Shown one piece after another: positions 51,650-58,434 of a stretch of 64,000 nt of DNA; within the stretch, counting starts at the first letter, position 1; every line of letters starts with the position of its first letter. The notes beneath the pieces are model-generated. The model ran no database searches. It saw only the letters and a list, made by a program, of their open reading frames with translations, and had not been told where the DNA came from. Location of the stretch: assembly GCF_018118585.1 (NCBI RefSeq), contig NZ_CP069421.1, positions 2,046,001 through 2,110,000 of the forward strand, given 5' to 3'. The position numbers were made by a program, and so were the translations under genes. This DNA is from Aristaeella lactis (lineage in GTDB: Bacteria; Bacillota; Clostridia; Christensenellales; Aristaeellaceae).

Positions 51650-52009
51650 TCATTCTGATTCATAGGAAATATCAACGCTCCCATCCGTGGTCTCCGCAAT
51701 AAAGGAAAAGCGGAGCCTGCGGCCGTCAGCAGAAACTTTTGACTCCCGGATGTCATGTACTCCGGGAGTTTCCCGTATATAGGAGGACAGGTATCCGGCA
51801 ATCAGCTGCCCGTCTGCTTCCGTCAGCCGGGATTCCTTCAGCATCTCCAGTACGCCATTGCCCCGGCCCGGGTTTTCCCACCACTCGCCGGTCAGCAGCC
51901 GAAGCCGGTCATGGATCAGTTCCGCCGTCGCCCTGCTCCCCTTCAGCATATCCGAAACCCTGAGTACCGGCAGCACATCCCCGGATTCATCCACAGGCCG
52001 GATAAGCAT
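51650..52009 (-). CDS. Baseplate wedge protein (gp25/XkdS-like)
   Basis: 119 aa. LRVSDMLKGSRATAELIHDRLRLLTGEWWENPGRGNGVLEML and YIRETPGVHDIRESKVSADGRRLRFSF correspond to gp25-like/DUF2634 wedge proteins. GGAGAG RBS. It ends 3 bp from the convergent sensor gene, with no space for a terminator. Confidence 0.8.
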   Translation of the reverse strand: MLIRPVDESGDVLPVLRVSDMLKGSRATAELIHDRLRLLTGEWWENPGRGNGVLEMLKESRLTEADGQLIAGYLSSYIRETPGVHDIRESKVSADGRRLRFSFIAETTDGSVDISYESE

Positions 52010-52035
52010 ACACTCTCTCCTTTCGCGGCCGCAGC

Positions 52036-52078
52036 CGCAATTAATTCTGAATTCTGAATTCTTAATTCTGAATTGTTC
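52036..52078. repeat. Heptameric repeat array containing the stop of the spike gene
   Basis: TTAATTC TGAATTC TGAATTC TTAATTC TGAATTG: five units at exact 7-bp period. The spike gene's TAA (52064-52062) falls inside. Confidence 0.9.
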
Positions 52079-52427
52079 TCGGGTTCTTCCTGAACCCTAC
52101 AAACGCGAATGCATCTGACAAGGAGTGCCTCCTCCCCGACCTGGGCTCTCCAGTCTCTCCGTTCTCCTGCCAGGCATCCGTATCATAGTCCGCGAATACC
52201 ACCAGGCACGCGTCTCCCGGATTCACTTCAAAGGGAACCGGCATAAAGACCGGCACATCCCGCAGCAGCGGAAAGCCAGACGCCGCGGGCCGGATCTCCG
52301 CGGTCCCTTTTCCCGGATCAAAGGTTTCCACCGTTCCCGGCATGGCACAGTGTAAAGAGGTTAAAATATCCTTCTTCACCGCCAGCCATTCGGAAGGAGA
52401 CAATCCGCCGTCTGTCGAATGATTCAT
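52062..52427 (-). CDS. Gp138-like baseplate spike protein
   Basis: 121 aa from MNHSTDGGLSP at 52427 (GAGGTGA). LHCAMPGTVETFDPGKGTAEIRPAASG, PVFMPVPFEVNPGDACLVVFADYDTDAW and HSLSDAFAFVGFRKNPR match the Gp138 N-terminal OB-fold, part of the membrane-puncturing spike. It ends right after the OB fold, so the usual spike tail is missing or encoded elsewhere. The final residues TIQN and stop come from heptamer repeat. Confidence 0.8.
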   Translation of the reverse strand: MNHSTDGGLSPSEWLAVKKDILTSLHCAMPGTVETFDPGKGTAEIRPAASGFPLLRDVPVFMPVPFEVNPGDACLVVFADYDTDAWQENGETGEPRSGRRHSLSDAFAFVGFRKNPRTIQN

Positions 52428-52440
52428 TCCGTCACCTCGA

Positions 52441-52446
52441 TATAAT
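52441..52446 (+). promoter_or_regulatory. -10 element (TATAAT) of the phosphodiesterase gene
   Basis: Perfect TATAAT 27 bp before the TTG start; -35 weak. Confidence 0.45.
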
Positions 52447-52472
52447 TGTACTGAGAAAAGGAGAACCTTTCG

Positions 52473-53018
52473 TTGAAACTGCTGATCGCTTCGGATATTC
52501 ACGGTTCCGCCCTGTATTGCAATGAGCTGTTCAAGGCCTATGACCGGGAGCAGGCGGACCGCCTGCTTCTGCTGGGAGATATTCTCTATCACGGCCCGCG
52601 CAATGACCTGCCGGACGGCTACGCGCCAAAGGAAGTGATTCCCGCCCTGAACGCCCGGAAGAACAGCATCCTGTGCATTCGCGGCAACTGTGATACGGAA
52701 GTGGACCAGATGGTCCTGGACTTCCCCCTCATGGCGGACTACGCCCTGGTCTGTGTGGACGGTCTCCGGCTCTATGCCACCCACGGTCATGTTTACGGCC
52801 CGGATCACCTCCCGCCGCTGCAGCCGGGAGATATCCTCCTGTATGGCCATACCCACATCCCCGCCTGGGACGTCCGGGAAGGCATTCCCTGCCTCAACCC
52901 GGGTTCCGTTTCCATTCCGAAGGCAGGTTCCCCCCGGGGCTATATCCTGCTGGAAAACGGTACCTTCACCTGGAAAACCCTGGATGGCGTGGAATACCAC
53001 AAACTAATGCAGAATTAA
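52473..53018 (+). CDS. YfcE-type metallophosphoesterase
   Basis: 181 aa from a TTG start (AAAGGAG, spacing 9). SDIHGS at 7-12, LLGDILYHGPRNDLP, IRGNCDTEVD, THGHVYGP and YGHTHIPA give the full calcineurin-like metal site of YfcE phosphodiesterases. Housekeeping-type gene on the strand opposite to the tail genes, between spike and hub. The last residues LMQN and stop (TAA) lie in a heptamer repeat. Confidence 0.92.
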   Translation: MKLLIASDIHGSALYCNELFKAYDREQADRLLLLGDILYHGPRNDLPDGYAPKEVIPALNARKNSILCIRGNCDTEVDQMVLDFPLMADYALVCVDGLRLYATHGHVYGPDHLPPLQPGDILLYGHTHIPAWDVREGIPCLNPGSVSIPKAGSPRGYILLENGTFTWKTLDGVEYHKLMQN

Positions 53019-53038
53019 GAATGCAGAATGCAGAATTG
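53006..53038. repeat. Heptameric repeat array, CAGAATG/AGAATTA type
   Basis: GCAGAAT TAAGAAT GCAGAAT GCAGAAT TGTGAAC phase; supplies the stop of the phosphodiesterase gene. Inverted partner at 53131-53156. Confidence 0.85.
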
Positions 53039-53130
53039 TGAACAGCACATGCTGCAAAACGTTCTCCCGATACAGTTTCTGACAGACTCCGGAAACCAGA
53101 GAACAGCATACAGACAGATCCCTTAATATC

Positions 53131-53156
53131 ATTCTGAATTCTTAATTCTGAATTTC
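53131..53156. repeat. Heptameric repeat array containing the stop of the hub gene
   Basis: ATTCTGA ATTCTTA ATTCTGA ATTTCC. The hub gene ends EIQN-stop inside it. Confidence 0.85.
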
Positions 53157-53906
53157 CAAAATGATTTCCGCCTGCCAGCTACCTGTCATATTGTCAGCGT
53201 CTATACTGCGCTCTGTAACGAGTCCCTCCGTGGACTCGTTTTTCCATTTCACTTTTGCCCGTTTTCCCAGCGGCCAGCCCGCCGGTTTTGTCCGGAGGAT
53301 CATCTTTCCCCCGGTGAAAACCGGAACGTCTGTCAAATCGCTTTCGGTCAGCGTCAGTGACACCGGCAGCCCTTCCGCCGGCGCCGCGCACAGTCCCGCT
53401 TCCGTCATGTATGCCCGTGCCGGAACGGCAGACAGCACGTCATTCACACATTCCGCTGCCCGTCCGCGGAAAGCCTGTCCCCTGGAAAACACGGGATCCG
53501 GTCCTGCGCAGGTCAGCAGGCGGATCCCGGTACCGGAAGCATTCAGGATCCTTTGAACAGTTTCAGATACAGAAGTGCCGGCCTCCACGGAAAGGGAGAC
53601 CGGCGCTTCCCACAGGGCCAGGTTCGGGGAAAAGACAACTTCCGTAATCATCCCCTCCGGCACAGTCCGCCGGTAAACTCCGGCAGCCTGTCCTGCCGCC
53701 AGCAGGCTGTTCTCCCGCAGGACCGTTATCGTCTTTGCGGCGGCAAGCATCGCATGGGCGGAATCATCCGGATTCCACGCCCGCAGGATAAACGGCAGGG
53801 GTTCCAGGCCCAGGCTTTCCCGGCCTGTCACAGATACACGGTTCAGCCCCTTTACCCGTTCTCCGTCCGCCATCACAGTCAATGACCGGATCATTGGATT
53901 GCTCAT
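53142..53906 (-). CDS. Baseplate hub protein (gpD/gp44-like)
   Basis: 254 aa. IRSLTVMADGERVKGLNRVSVTGRESLGLEPLPFILRAWNPDD and a middle VSETVQRILNASGTGIRLL fit the late-control D/hub class that sits under the spike. Encoded between plug and spike as expected. Last residues ILEIQN come from heptamer repeat sequence, so the native C-terminus may have been replaced. Confidence 0.7.
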   Translation of the reverse strand: MSNPMIRSLTVMADGERVKGLNRVSVTGRESLGLEPLPFILRAWNPDDSAHAMLAAAKTITVLRENSLLAAGQAAGVYRRTVPEGMITEVVFSPNLALWEAPVSLSVEAGTSVSETVQRILNASGTGIRLLTCAGPDPVFSRGQAFRGRAAECVNDVLSAVPARAYMTEAGLCAAPAEGLPVSLTLTESDLTDVPVFTGGKMILRTKPAGWPLGKRAKVKWKNESTEGLVTERSIDADNMTGSWQAEIILEIQN

Positions 53907-53930
53907 CTCGTTTTCCCCTATGGCAGCATG

Positions 53931-54296
53931 TCAGTTTTCATCCGGTATTTCATCCAGAAACAGCAGCCTGAACTCCGCCAGGTTTTCCCCGGCCGGATCC
54001 CGGGTGGATGGTTCCTCTGTTCCGCGCAGGCAAAGCAGGCTGCCTGCCCCTTTTCCGTTCCGCAGATGCCGGAAAGGCCGCAGCAGGTCATTCATCTCCC
54101 CGCGGGAACAGATCAGCGGGATCATGTTTACCAGCAGTTCACCCGCCGCGTGGTCCCAAAGGGAAAAGAACCACTGGTCCGCGGCCGGCAGGTACCGCAG
54201 CTCCGCCTGCGCGTGAAAAGGTTCCCCGCCGATGGACAGATCCAGCGTCATCACCTGCCACGTTTCCCCTGTCACCGGTAATAAATACCCCGTCAT
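53931..54296 (-). CDS. Phage baseplate plug-family protein
   Basis: 121 aa. VMTLDLSIGGEPFHAQAELRYLPAADQWFFSLWDHAAGELLVNMIPLICSRGEMNDLL and LAEFRLLFLDE have the pattern of baseplate plug proteins. RBS GGGAGAG. Lies between Dit-like and hub genes, its normal place. Confidence 0.75.
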   Translation of the reverse strand: MTGYLLPVTGETWQVMTLDLSIGGEPFHAQAELRYLPAADQWFFSLWDHAAGELLVNMIPLICSRGEMNDLLRPFRHLRNGKGAGSLLCLRGTEEPSTRDPAGENLAEFRLLFLDEIPDEN

Positions 54297-54319
54297 ACCA
54301 TCTCTCCCAATAAAGGTTT

Positions 54320-54362
54320 AACTATTAATTGTTCATTGTTCATTGTTAATTGTTCATTGGTT
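54320..54362. repeat. Heptameric repeat array, ATTGTTC type
   Basis: ATTGTTC ATTGTTC ATTGTTA ATTGTTC ATTGGTT: five units at 7-bp period, adjacent to the stop of the Dit-like gene at 54361. Confidence 0.9.
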
Positions 54363-54885
54363 ATACCCCTGCTCTTTGCAGCATCTGCGTCAAAGCGGTT
54401 CCTGTCACTTTCTTAAGGTTTCCTGCCGTTCCGGTGTTTTCCCGCACCGAGGAGTTGGTGTTTGTCTTTACCTCCCCGTCGTTTCCGGCAGACGCCGGAA
54501 GGTATTCCAGGAAGACCAGTTCCCCGCTCCATCCTTCCTGGTTTTCCTCGTCCTGGGTGGCTGTGATCTCCGTCAGCAGCATATTCTCATAGGTCCCCAG
54601 GGAGGTGACCACCCTGCAGGGGATGCGGTTCCGTTTCAGGGAGGCCATTGCCTCCAGCATCCGGGCAGACCAGCCGGGACTGTGGGCCGTATCGGTTTCA
54701 ATCACAGACAGTGTCACCCGGTCAGGCAGGTTTCTCGCGCTGTTAACGGTCTCCGTTCCCTGGGGCGCCTCCCGGTTCAGGTCCAGCGTCAGACTGTGTT
54801 CAATAGCTGTCACCCCGGTAAAGTGCCAGGCGTAGTTTTTCCCGTCTGCCGCGCAGGCAACATAGGCTGTGGAAGCCATGCTCAT
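54361..54885 (-). CDS. Dit-like phage tail/baseplate protein
   Basis: 174 aa from MSMASTAYVAC at 54885 (AAGGGAG, spacing 7). VTAIEHSLTLDLNREAPQGTETVNSARNLPDRVTLSVIETD and LGTYENMLLTEITATQDEENQEGWSGELVFLEYLP are the conserved blocks of the Dit-like N-terminal domain. Followed by a Ser/Thr/Asn-rich tail. The antiporter terminator lies just upstream, so the gene needs its own promoter or antitermination. Confidence 0.75.
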   Translation of the reverse strand: MSMASTAYVACAADGKNYAWHFTGVTAIEHSLTLDLNREAPQGTETVNSARNLPDRVTLSVIETDTAHSPGWSARMLEAMASLKRNRIPCRVVTSLGTYENMLLTEITATQDEENQEGWSGELVFLEYLPASAGNDGEVKTNTNSSVRENTGTAGNLKKVTGTALTQMLQRAGV

Positions 54886-54917
54886 TCTTTTTCTCCCTTC
54901 CTGCGGGTACAAAAAAA

Positions 54918-54935
54918 GCCTGCATTTTCGCAGGC
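54918..54935 (-). terminator. Terminator of the antiporter gene, inside the tail locus
   Basis: GCCTGCG-AAAA-TGCAGGC-type stem then TTTTTTTGTACC on the minus strand, 26 bp after the antiporter stop and upstream of the Dit-like gene. Confidence 0.85.
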
Positions 54936-54960
54936 CGGTCGGATCGGATCAACAGGGGTA

Positions 54961-55932
54961 TCAGATGACAAACTGGAATACGCAGAACGCGGCATACACG
55001 CACAGCAGGAAGATGCCCTGGAACCGGGTCAGCTTCTGCCGTTTCAGCGCCGGAAGCGTCATGAAAGCCATCACAAAGAACATTACGGGAATATCCACCG
55101 CCAGGGAAACCGGCGTGCCGCAGATGGTATTACTGACAGGCACTTTGAACGGGCTGAGCGTTGTGCTCAGGCCGGAAACCAGCACCAGGTTGAACAGGTT
55201 CGCGCCGACGATGTTGCCCAGGCTCAGGGCGCCGTGGCCTTTCACCAGCGCCGTGATGGCCGTTACCAGTTCCGGCAGGCTGGTACCCAGCGCCACAAAG
55301 GTCAGGGCGATCACGCTTTCCGGAACGCCGATAGCCTCGGCGATCAGGGTTCCGTTATCCACCAGCAGGTTGGCGCCTACGGCAATGCTTACCGCGCCGG
55401 CGGCCAGCATCAGCATGGTCTTCCAAAGGGGGGATTCCCCGTCTTCCGCTTCCTCAGCATCATCCGTACTTCCGTAGCCGTTCTTTTTCCCGTCCCAGAT
55501 GGTGTAGGCGATATAGGCAGCAAAAATCAGCAGGAGCACAATGCCGGACAGGCGGCTGAAGGTCCGGCCGATATAAGCGTTCAGGGCATAATACACTGCC
55601 GCGATGAAGAAAAAGACCACCGGCACCCGGAAGCTCTTTGTGTCCACCTTGCAGGGCCGTATCGCGAAGGTAACAGCGGAGATCAGCGCCGTGTTGCAGA
55701 TCACGCTCCCGATGGCGTTTCCGTAGGCGATCTCACTATGGCCCTTCAGCGCGCCGGTCGCGGAGACCAGCACCTCCGGCAGGGTCGTTCCGATGGCAAC
55801 CACCGTCGCCCCGATCACAAGCTCCGGAACATGAAAACGGCGGGCCAGATCCGTGGAACCATCCACAAACCAGTCCCCGCCCTTGATCAGCAGTATGAAT
55901 CCCAGCAGAAACAGCAAAACCGGTACGAGCAT
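54961..55932 (-). CDS. Sodium/calcium antiporter (CaCA family)
   Basis: 323 aa from MLVPVLLFLLG at 55932. Two alpha repeats are visible: GATVVAIGTTLPEVLVSATGALKGHSEIAYGNAIGSVICNT (about 42-82) and ALTFVALGTSLPELVTAITALVKGHGALSLGNIVGANLFNL (about 210-250), with ten or so TM helices and an acidic central loop. It exchanges Na+ (or H+) for Ca2+ at the membrane. A housekeeping gene inserted between tape measure and Dit-like genes, with its own terminator. Confidence 0.93.
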   Translation of the reverse strand: MLVPVLLFLLGFILLIKGGDWFVDGSTDLARRFHVPELVIGATVVAIGTTLPEVLVSATGALKGHSEIAYGNAIGSVICNTALISAVTFAIRPCKVDTKSFRVPVVFFFIAAVYYALNAYIGRTFSRLSGIVLLLIFAAYIAYTIWDGKKNGYGSTDDAEEAEDGESPLWKTMLMLAAGAVSIAVGANLLVDNGTLIAEAIGVPESVIALTFVALGTSLPELVTAITALVKGHGALSLGNIVGANLFNLVLVSGLSTTLSPFKVPVSNTICGTPVSLAVDIPVMFFVMAFMTLPALKRQKLTRFQGIFLLCVYAAFCVFQFVI

Positions 55933-56043
55933 TCTGTTCTCCCCCTTCCGACAGGGGAAATTATACCATATCATTTCATATGCGCGACCTTCGCTTTGCG
56001 GAAATAGAACCGTCTATTTCTCCGGAAACCGCAAAATAGAATT

Positions 56044-56826
56044 TTATCCTTTGGCTGACTGCAGGGTCCGCAGCAGGTATCGTTCCGCCGTATCATAAAG
56101 GCTGCGGCCGATCTGCTCCGGATCGCTTCCCGCTGCCGTCACATGGATATTCACCGGCGCGGATACGTTCTGGCTGTAATGACTGACACTCCCCGTTCCC
56201 GCCTCCCCCGCTTTGGGGATTTCAGAAAGAACCAGGCTCATCCGCGAAGCATTCAGATCTCCCCGAATCTCCGACATCAGTTCTGACTTCACGAATCCCG
56301 TCCCTGAATTGTTTGTATGTTCCAGGCTGCCGGATAATAATTCTGAATTCTGAATTCTTAATTCTGAATTAATTCTATTCCCTCCGCCCGTAGGCGTTAA
56401 TGCTGAATTCTGAATTCGTAATTCTGAATTGGCTTTCAGCTTTACTTCCACCGGATCCGAAAAGATGCTCCGGATACTGCCCACCGCGCTCCGCGCGGCG
56501 GATACGATCCCGGAGGCGTTGGCTTTCAGTGAAACAGGCTGTTTCACCAGAGCGGTGAAACTCTCATAATCGCTGAAAGCCTGTGCCAGGTCCAGCCCGA
56601 CAGGCAGCCTGCCCGGACCTGCGGTTTCTTCCACAGGGACATCGAAACCGGAAAAGCCCGGCAGGATACCCAGCTCTTCCGAAAAGGAGCGGATCGCCGC
56701 GGACGCACCGTCAAAAGCTGCTGCCAGCTGCTCCGCCAGTTCGCGGTTTTCAGACAGGACAGACTGCAGGCGGCTGACGCCTGCTTCATCAATTTTGACG
56801 GCAAAGGAAGCCAGGAATTCCTGCAC
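56044..56826 (-). CDS. Short tail tape-measure-like protein with in-frame repeat insertions
   Basis: 260 aa from a GTG at 56826 (AGGAGGGG, spacing 6); a TTG 30 bp earlier is unlikely. Helical N-terminus (VSRLQSVLSENRELAEQLAAAFDGASAAIRSFSEEL) and a C-terminus VNIHVTAAGSDPEQIGRSLYDTAERYLLRTLQ typical of tape-measure ends. The middle has two translated heptamer arrays (NSELRIQNSAL and NSELRIQNSELL) separated by TPTGGGNRI. Normal tape measures have 500-1500 residues, so this would specify a very short tail tube or be a degenerate gene. Confidence 0.65.
   Translation of the reverse strand: MQEFLASFAVKIDEAGVSRLQSVLSENRELAEQLAAAFDGASAAIRSFSEELGILPGFSGFDVPVEETAGPGRLPVGLDLAQAFSDYESFTALVKQPVSLKANASGIVSAARSAVGSIRSIFSDPVEVKLKANSELRIQNSALTPTGGGNRINSELRIQNSELLSGSLEHTNNSGTGFVKSELMSEIRGDLNASRMSLVLSEIPKAGEAGTGSVSHYSQNVSAPVNIHVTAAGSDPEQIGRSLYDTAERYLLRTLQSAKG
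56334..56433. repeat. Two heptameric arrays inside the tape-measure gene
   Basis: Arrays at about 56335-56372 (AATTCTG x2, AATTCTT, AATTCTG) and 56403-56430 (TGAATTC TGAATTC GTAATTC TGAATTG), both on the 7-bp period, with a 30-bp spacer. The reading frame stays open through both. Confidence 0.9.
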
Positions 56827-56881
56827 GAGATACCCCCTCCTGAAAGAAATTTTCAATTTTTACAATTTTTTTACAAAAAAG

Positions 56882-56912
56882 TGAAAACAAAATGCCCCTT
56901 CCTGTCGTCTAA
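56882..56912 (+). promoter_or_regulatory. ECF-type promoter of the small gene in the tail locus
   Basis: GTGAAAAC (56881-56888), 17-18 bp spacer, CGTCTAA (56906-56912), then TATTATGG. A perfect -10 and near-consensus -35. Confidence 0.6.
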
Positions 56913-56932
56913 TATTATGGAGGGTGATAGAA

Positions 56933-57130
56933 ATGAGAAAGACGAAGGTTTACGTGATCAGACGCCAGGGGGAGCTCTATACACGTTTCTCACTCAGCAC
57001 GCACCGTGACTCGGTGACGGGCGATCTTTCCATTTCTTTCACCCTCCCCGGCAAAGCCTGGACCTTCTGTTTCGAGAAACCCATCCCGGAACTGGGCCTG
57101 TTTGTCTGGGGAGATACGGAACATGTCTGA
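56933..57130 (+). CDS. Small protein under an ECF-type promoter
   Basis: 65 aa from the ATG at 56933 (GGAGGG, spacing 8). Beta-rich: KTKVYVIRRQGELYTRFSLS, TGDLSISFTLPGKAWTFCFEKP, LGLFVWGDTEHV. No signal, no TM, no known family. On the strand opposite to the tail genes, between tape measure and chaperone, with its own promoter and terminator. The only non-sigma, non-envelope gene here that carries the CGTCTAA promoter. Confidence 0.55.
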   Translation: MRKTKVYVIRRQGELYTRFSLSTHRDSVTGDLSISFTLPGKAWTFCFEKPIPELGLFVWGDTEHV

Positions 57131-57183
57131 AACAAGACCCGGCCGCCGCGGCTGACAAAAGCGGCAGGCTGTGTGTCTTTTCA

Positions 57184-57411
57184 TTATATCCGGGCGGCTT
57201 CGGCCGCCCTTTTTTCATTTTCCCTTCGCACCCGGATCAGCTCCGTAATGTCCAGCAGGTCGTCCAGCGTATAGGTGCCGTCCCAGAGTTCATGCTGCCG
57301 CCACATTCCGGCGGCTACCGGCAGAAAGAGGAACTCATCGATGTTCGGGCAGGTCAGGGGGATGTATCCGCAGGGGCTGTTTCCATCCCCGACCCGCCTT
57401 CGCCGAAAAAA
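57184..57411 (-). CDS. -1 frame extension of the tail assembly chaperone (GT-like)
   Basis: Entered by a -1 shift at T-TTT-TTC (57411-57405). The -1 frame reads RRRRVGDGNSPCGYIP and then PNIDEFLFLPVAAGMWRQHEL, WDGTYTLDDLLDITELIRVRRENEKRAAEAA to a TAA at 57186. It has no usable start codon or RBS of its own near the join. Fused length is 189 aa, exactly in frame after slippage. Matches the G/GT strategy of tail chaperones. Confidence 0.8.
   Translation of the reverse strand, partial: FFRRRRVGDGNSPCGYIPLTCPNIDEFLFLPVAAGMWRQHELWDGTYTLDDLLDITELIRVRRENEKRAAEAARI
57192..57215 (+). terminator. Plus-strand terminator of the small ECF-promoter gene
   Basis: GGGCGGC-TTCG-GCCGCCC stem with UUCG loop then six T residues on the plus strand. 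It lies within the last codons of the chaperone extension on the other strand. Confidence 0.85.
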
Positions 57412-57752
57412 CCGGACAGGCTCCAGGCGATGCCCTCCATCAGCAGTCTCATGCAGGAACGGGTATCGTGCTCCAGCTCCGGATAGCCCCATTCGCTGCC
57501 GGTCATCACCGGCTGGGGCCCGGCAGGCAGCAGCACGGAAACATGGTTCAGCACCGCCGTCATCACAGACCGAAGTTCCTCCTCCGACAGGGAGGCGATC
57601 AGGTCCAGCATCGTAGGATGTTCGATCTTCCCTTCCAGCCTCATCAGCAGCCGGAGCAGTACCACCCCGGAAAAAGCATCAAGTTTGAAAAGGCGAAAAC
57701 CGAGAAGGTTCCCGTCTTTCCTGATTTCGATATCCTTTGTGACTGTGCGCAT
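57354..57752 (-). CDS. Tail assembly chaperone (G-like, zero frame)
   Basis: 132 aa from MRTVTKDIEIRKDG at 57752 (AGGAG, spacing 8); a GTG three codons earlier is unlikely. Content FRLFKLDAFSGVVLLRLLMRLEGK and SLSEEELRSVMTAVLNHVSVLLPAGPQ fits small helical chaperones found between tube and tape measure. The frame stops at 57354 after a slippery T-TTT-TTC. Chaperones of this type coat the tape measure during tail assembly. Confidence 0.8.
   Translation of the reverse strand: MRTVTKDIEIRKDGNLLGFRLFKLDAFSGVVLLRLLMRLEGKIEHPTMLDLIASLSEEELRSVMTAVLNHVSVLLPAGPQPVMTGSEWGYPELEHDTRSCMRLLMEGIAWSLSGFFGEGGSGMETAPADTSP
57405..57411 (-). promoter_or_regulatory. Slippery heptamer for programmed -1 frameshift
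   Basis: Zero-frame codons GGT TTT TTC contain T-TTT-TTC, a canonical X-XXY-YYZ slippery site. A possible GGGG...CCCC stem follows 15-35 nt downstream. Confidence 0.8.
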
Positions 57753-57776
57753 AGCAAACACTCCTAATTATGAATT

Positions 57777-57898
57777 GTTGAGCAACTGTCCAATTCTTTG
57801 ATTTGTGTAACAGTTGCCATATTACAGCCGTCAAAGTTCCTTCCAGAACTTTGGTCACGGCGATCATGGAATTCTGAATTCTGAATTCTGAATTAATC
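57777..57898. repeat. Double-hairpin element copy 3 with heptamer flank
   Basis: Core of 91 bp at 57777-57867, same length as copy 2, same linker CATATTACA and same GTTGAG/GGCGATCAT ends. Hairpin A stem is GCAACTGT/ACAGTTGC where copy 2 has GCAGTTGT/ACAGCTGC, a compensatory change. Followed by four AATTCTG heptamers (57868-57896) ending at the tube gene stop. Lies in the chaperone leader. Confidence 0.85.
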
Positions 57899-58333
57899 TT
57901 ACTGTTCCGTTATGGTCGTTGCCAGCAGGGTATAACTGACGTTCGTTGCCATCCGGTCATAAGTCCGGTCCGGCGCTTTCTGCAGGGAAACCCCGGTACA
58001 GATGGTTTTGAACCCGGACACCGTATCCGTAATGGTCAGTGTTCCCAGGGCAATCCGGTTCGGATTGCCCGTATTTTTTGCCCACCTGGCCCAGCGCCTG
58101 AGGAAATCATCCCCGATACTGTTCTGCGGCACCTCAATCTGGATGGTGCCGTTTGTTGTTTTCAGCCGGTTCACCACCACATATCCGTCCGCGGTAGCTG
58201 TATGGGAGCTCAGGTCCCCGGCCGCTGCCACGGTGATCTTCCCGATACCGCACAGATGCAGGTTCGCCGTCCCCACATCCGGATGGTACAAAACCGACTT
58301 CACATCCGGAAGGGAATAAACGTTATAAGCCAT
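57899..58333 (-). CDS. Phage tail tube protein (DUF3277-like)
   Basis: 144 aa. NVYSLPDVKSVLYHPDVGTANLHLCGIGKITVAAAGDLSSHTATADGYVVVNRLKTTNGTIQIEVPQNSIGDDFLRRWARW and a final VSYTLLATTITEQ match DUF3277 proteins that follow DUF3383 sheaths. AAGGAGG RBS. Stop codon (TAA) sits at the edge of a heptamer array. Confidence 0.85.
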   Translation of the reverse strand: MAYNVYSLPDVKSVLYHPDVGTANLHLCGIGKITVAAAGDLSSHTATADGYVVVNRLKTTNGTIQIEVPQNSIGDDFLRRWARWAKNTGNPNRIALGTLTITDTVSGFKTICTGVSLQKAPDRTYDRMATNVSYTLLATTITEQ

Positions 58334-58353
58334 GCGTGCCTCCTTCTGCTATG

Positions 58354-58377
58354 ATGACCGCCTTGCCAGGCGGTCAT
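58354..58377. promoter_or_regulatory. Perfect inverted repeat upstream of the tube gene
   Basis: ATGACCGCC-TTGCCA-GGCGGTCAT, 9-bp arms, 20 bp upstream of the tube gene start on one side and before the plus-strand gene at 58435 on the other. No T-run follows on either strand, so an operator or leader hairpin is as likely as a terminator. Confidence 0.5.
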
Positions 58378-58434
58378 TTCTGTGATAGTTTGTATATAGA
58401 CAGGTTACATCCCGGTAATGAAAGGAGCATATAT

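Noticed and set aside
52428-53000. 5' extension of the spike gene frame on the minus strand
   Set aside because: It is antisense to the well-supported YfcE phosphodiesterase; the ATG at 52427 has a good RBS and matches the start of Gp138-like proteins.
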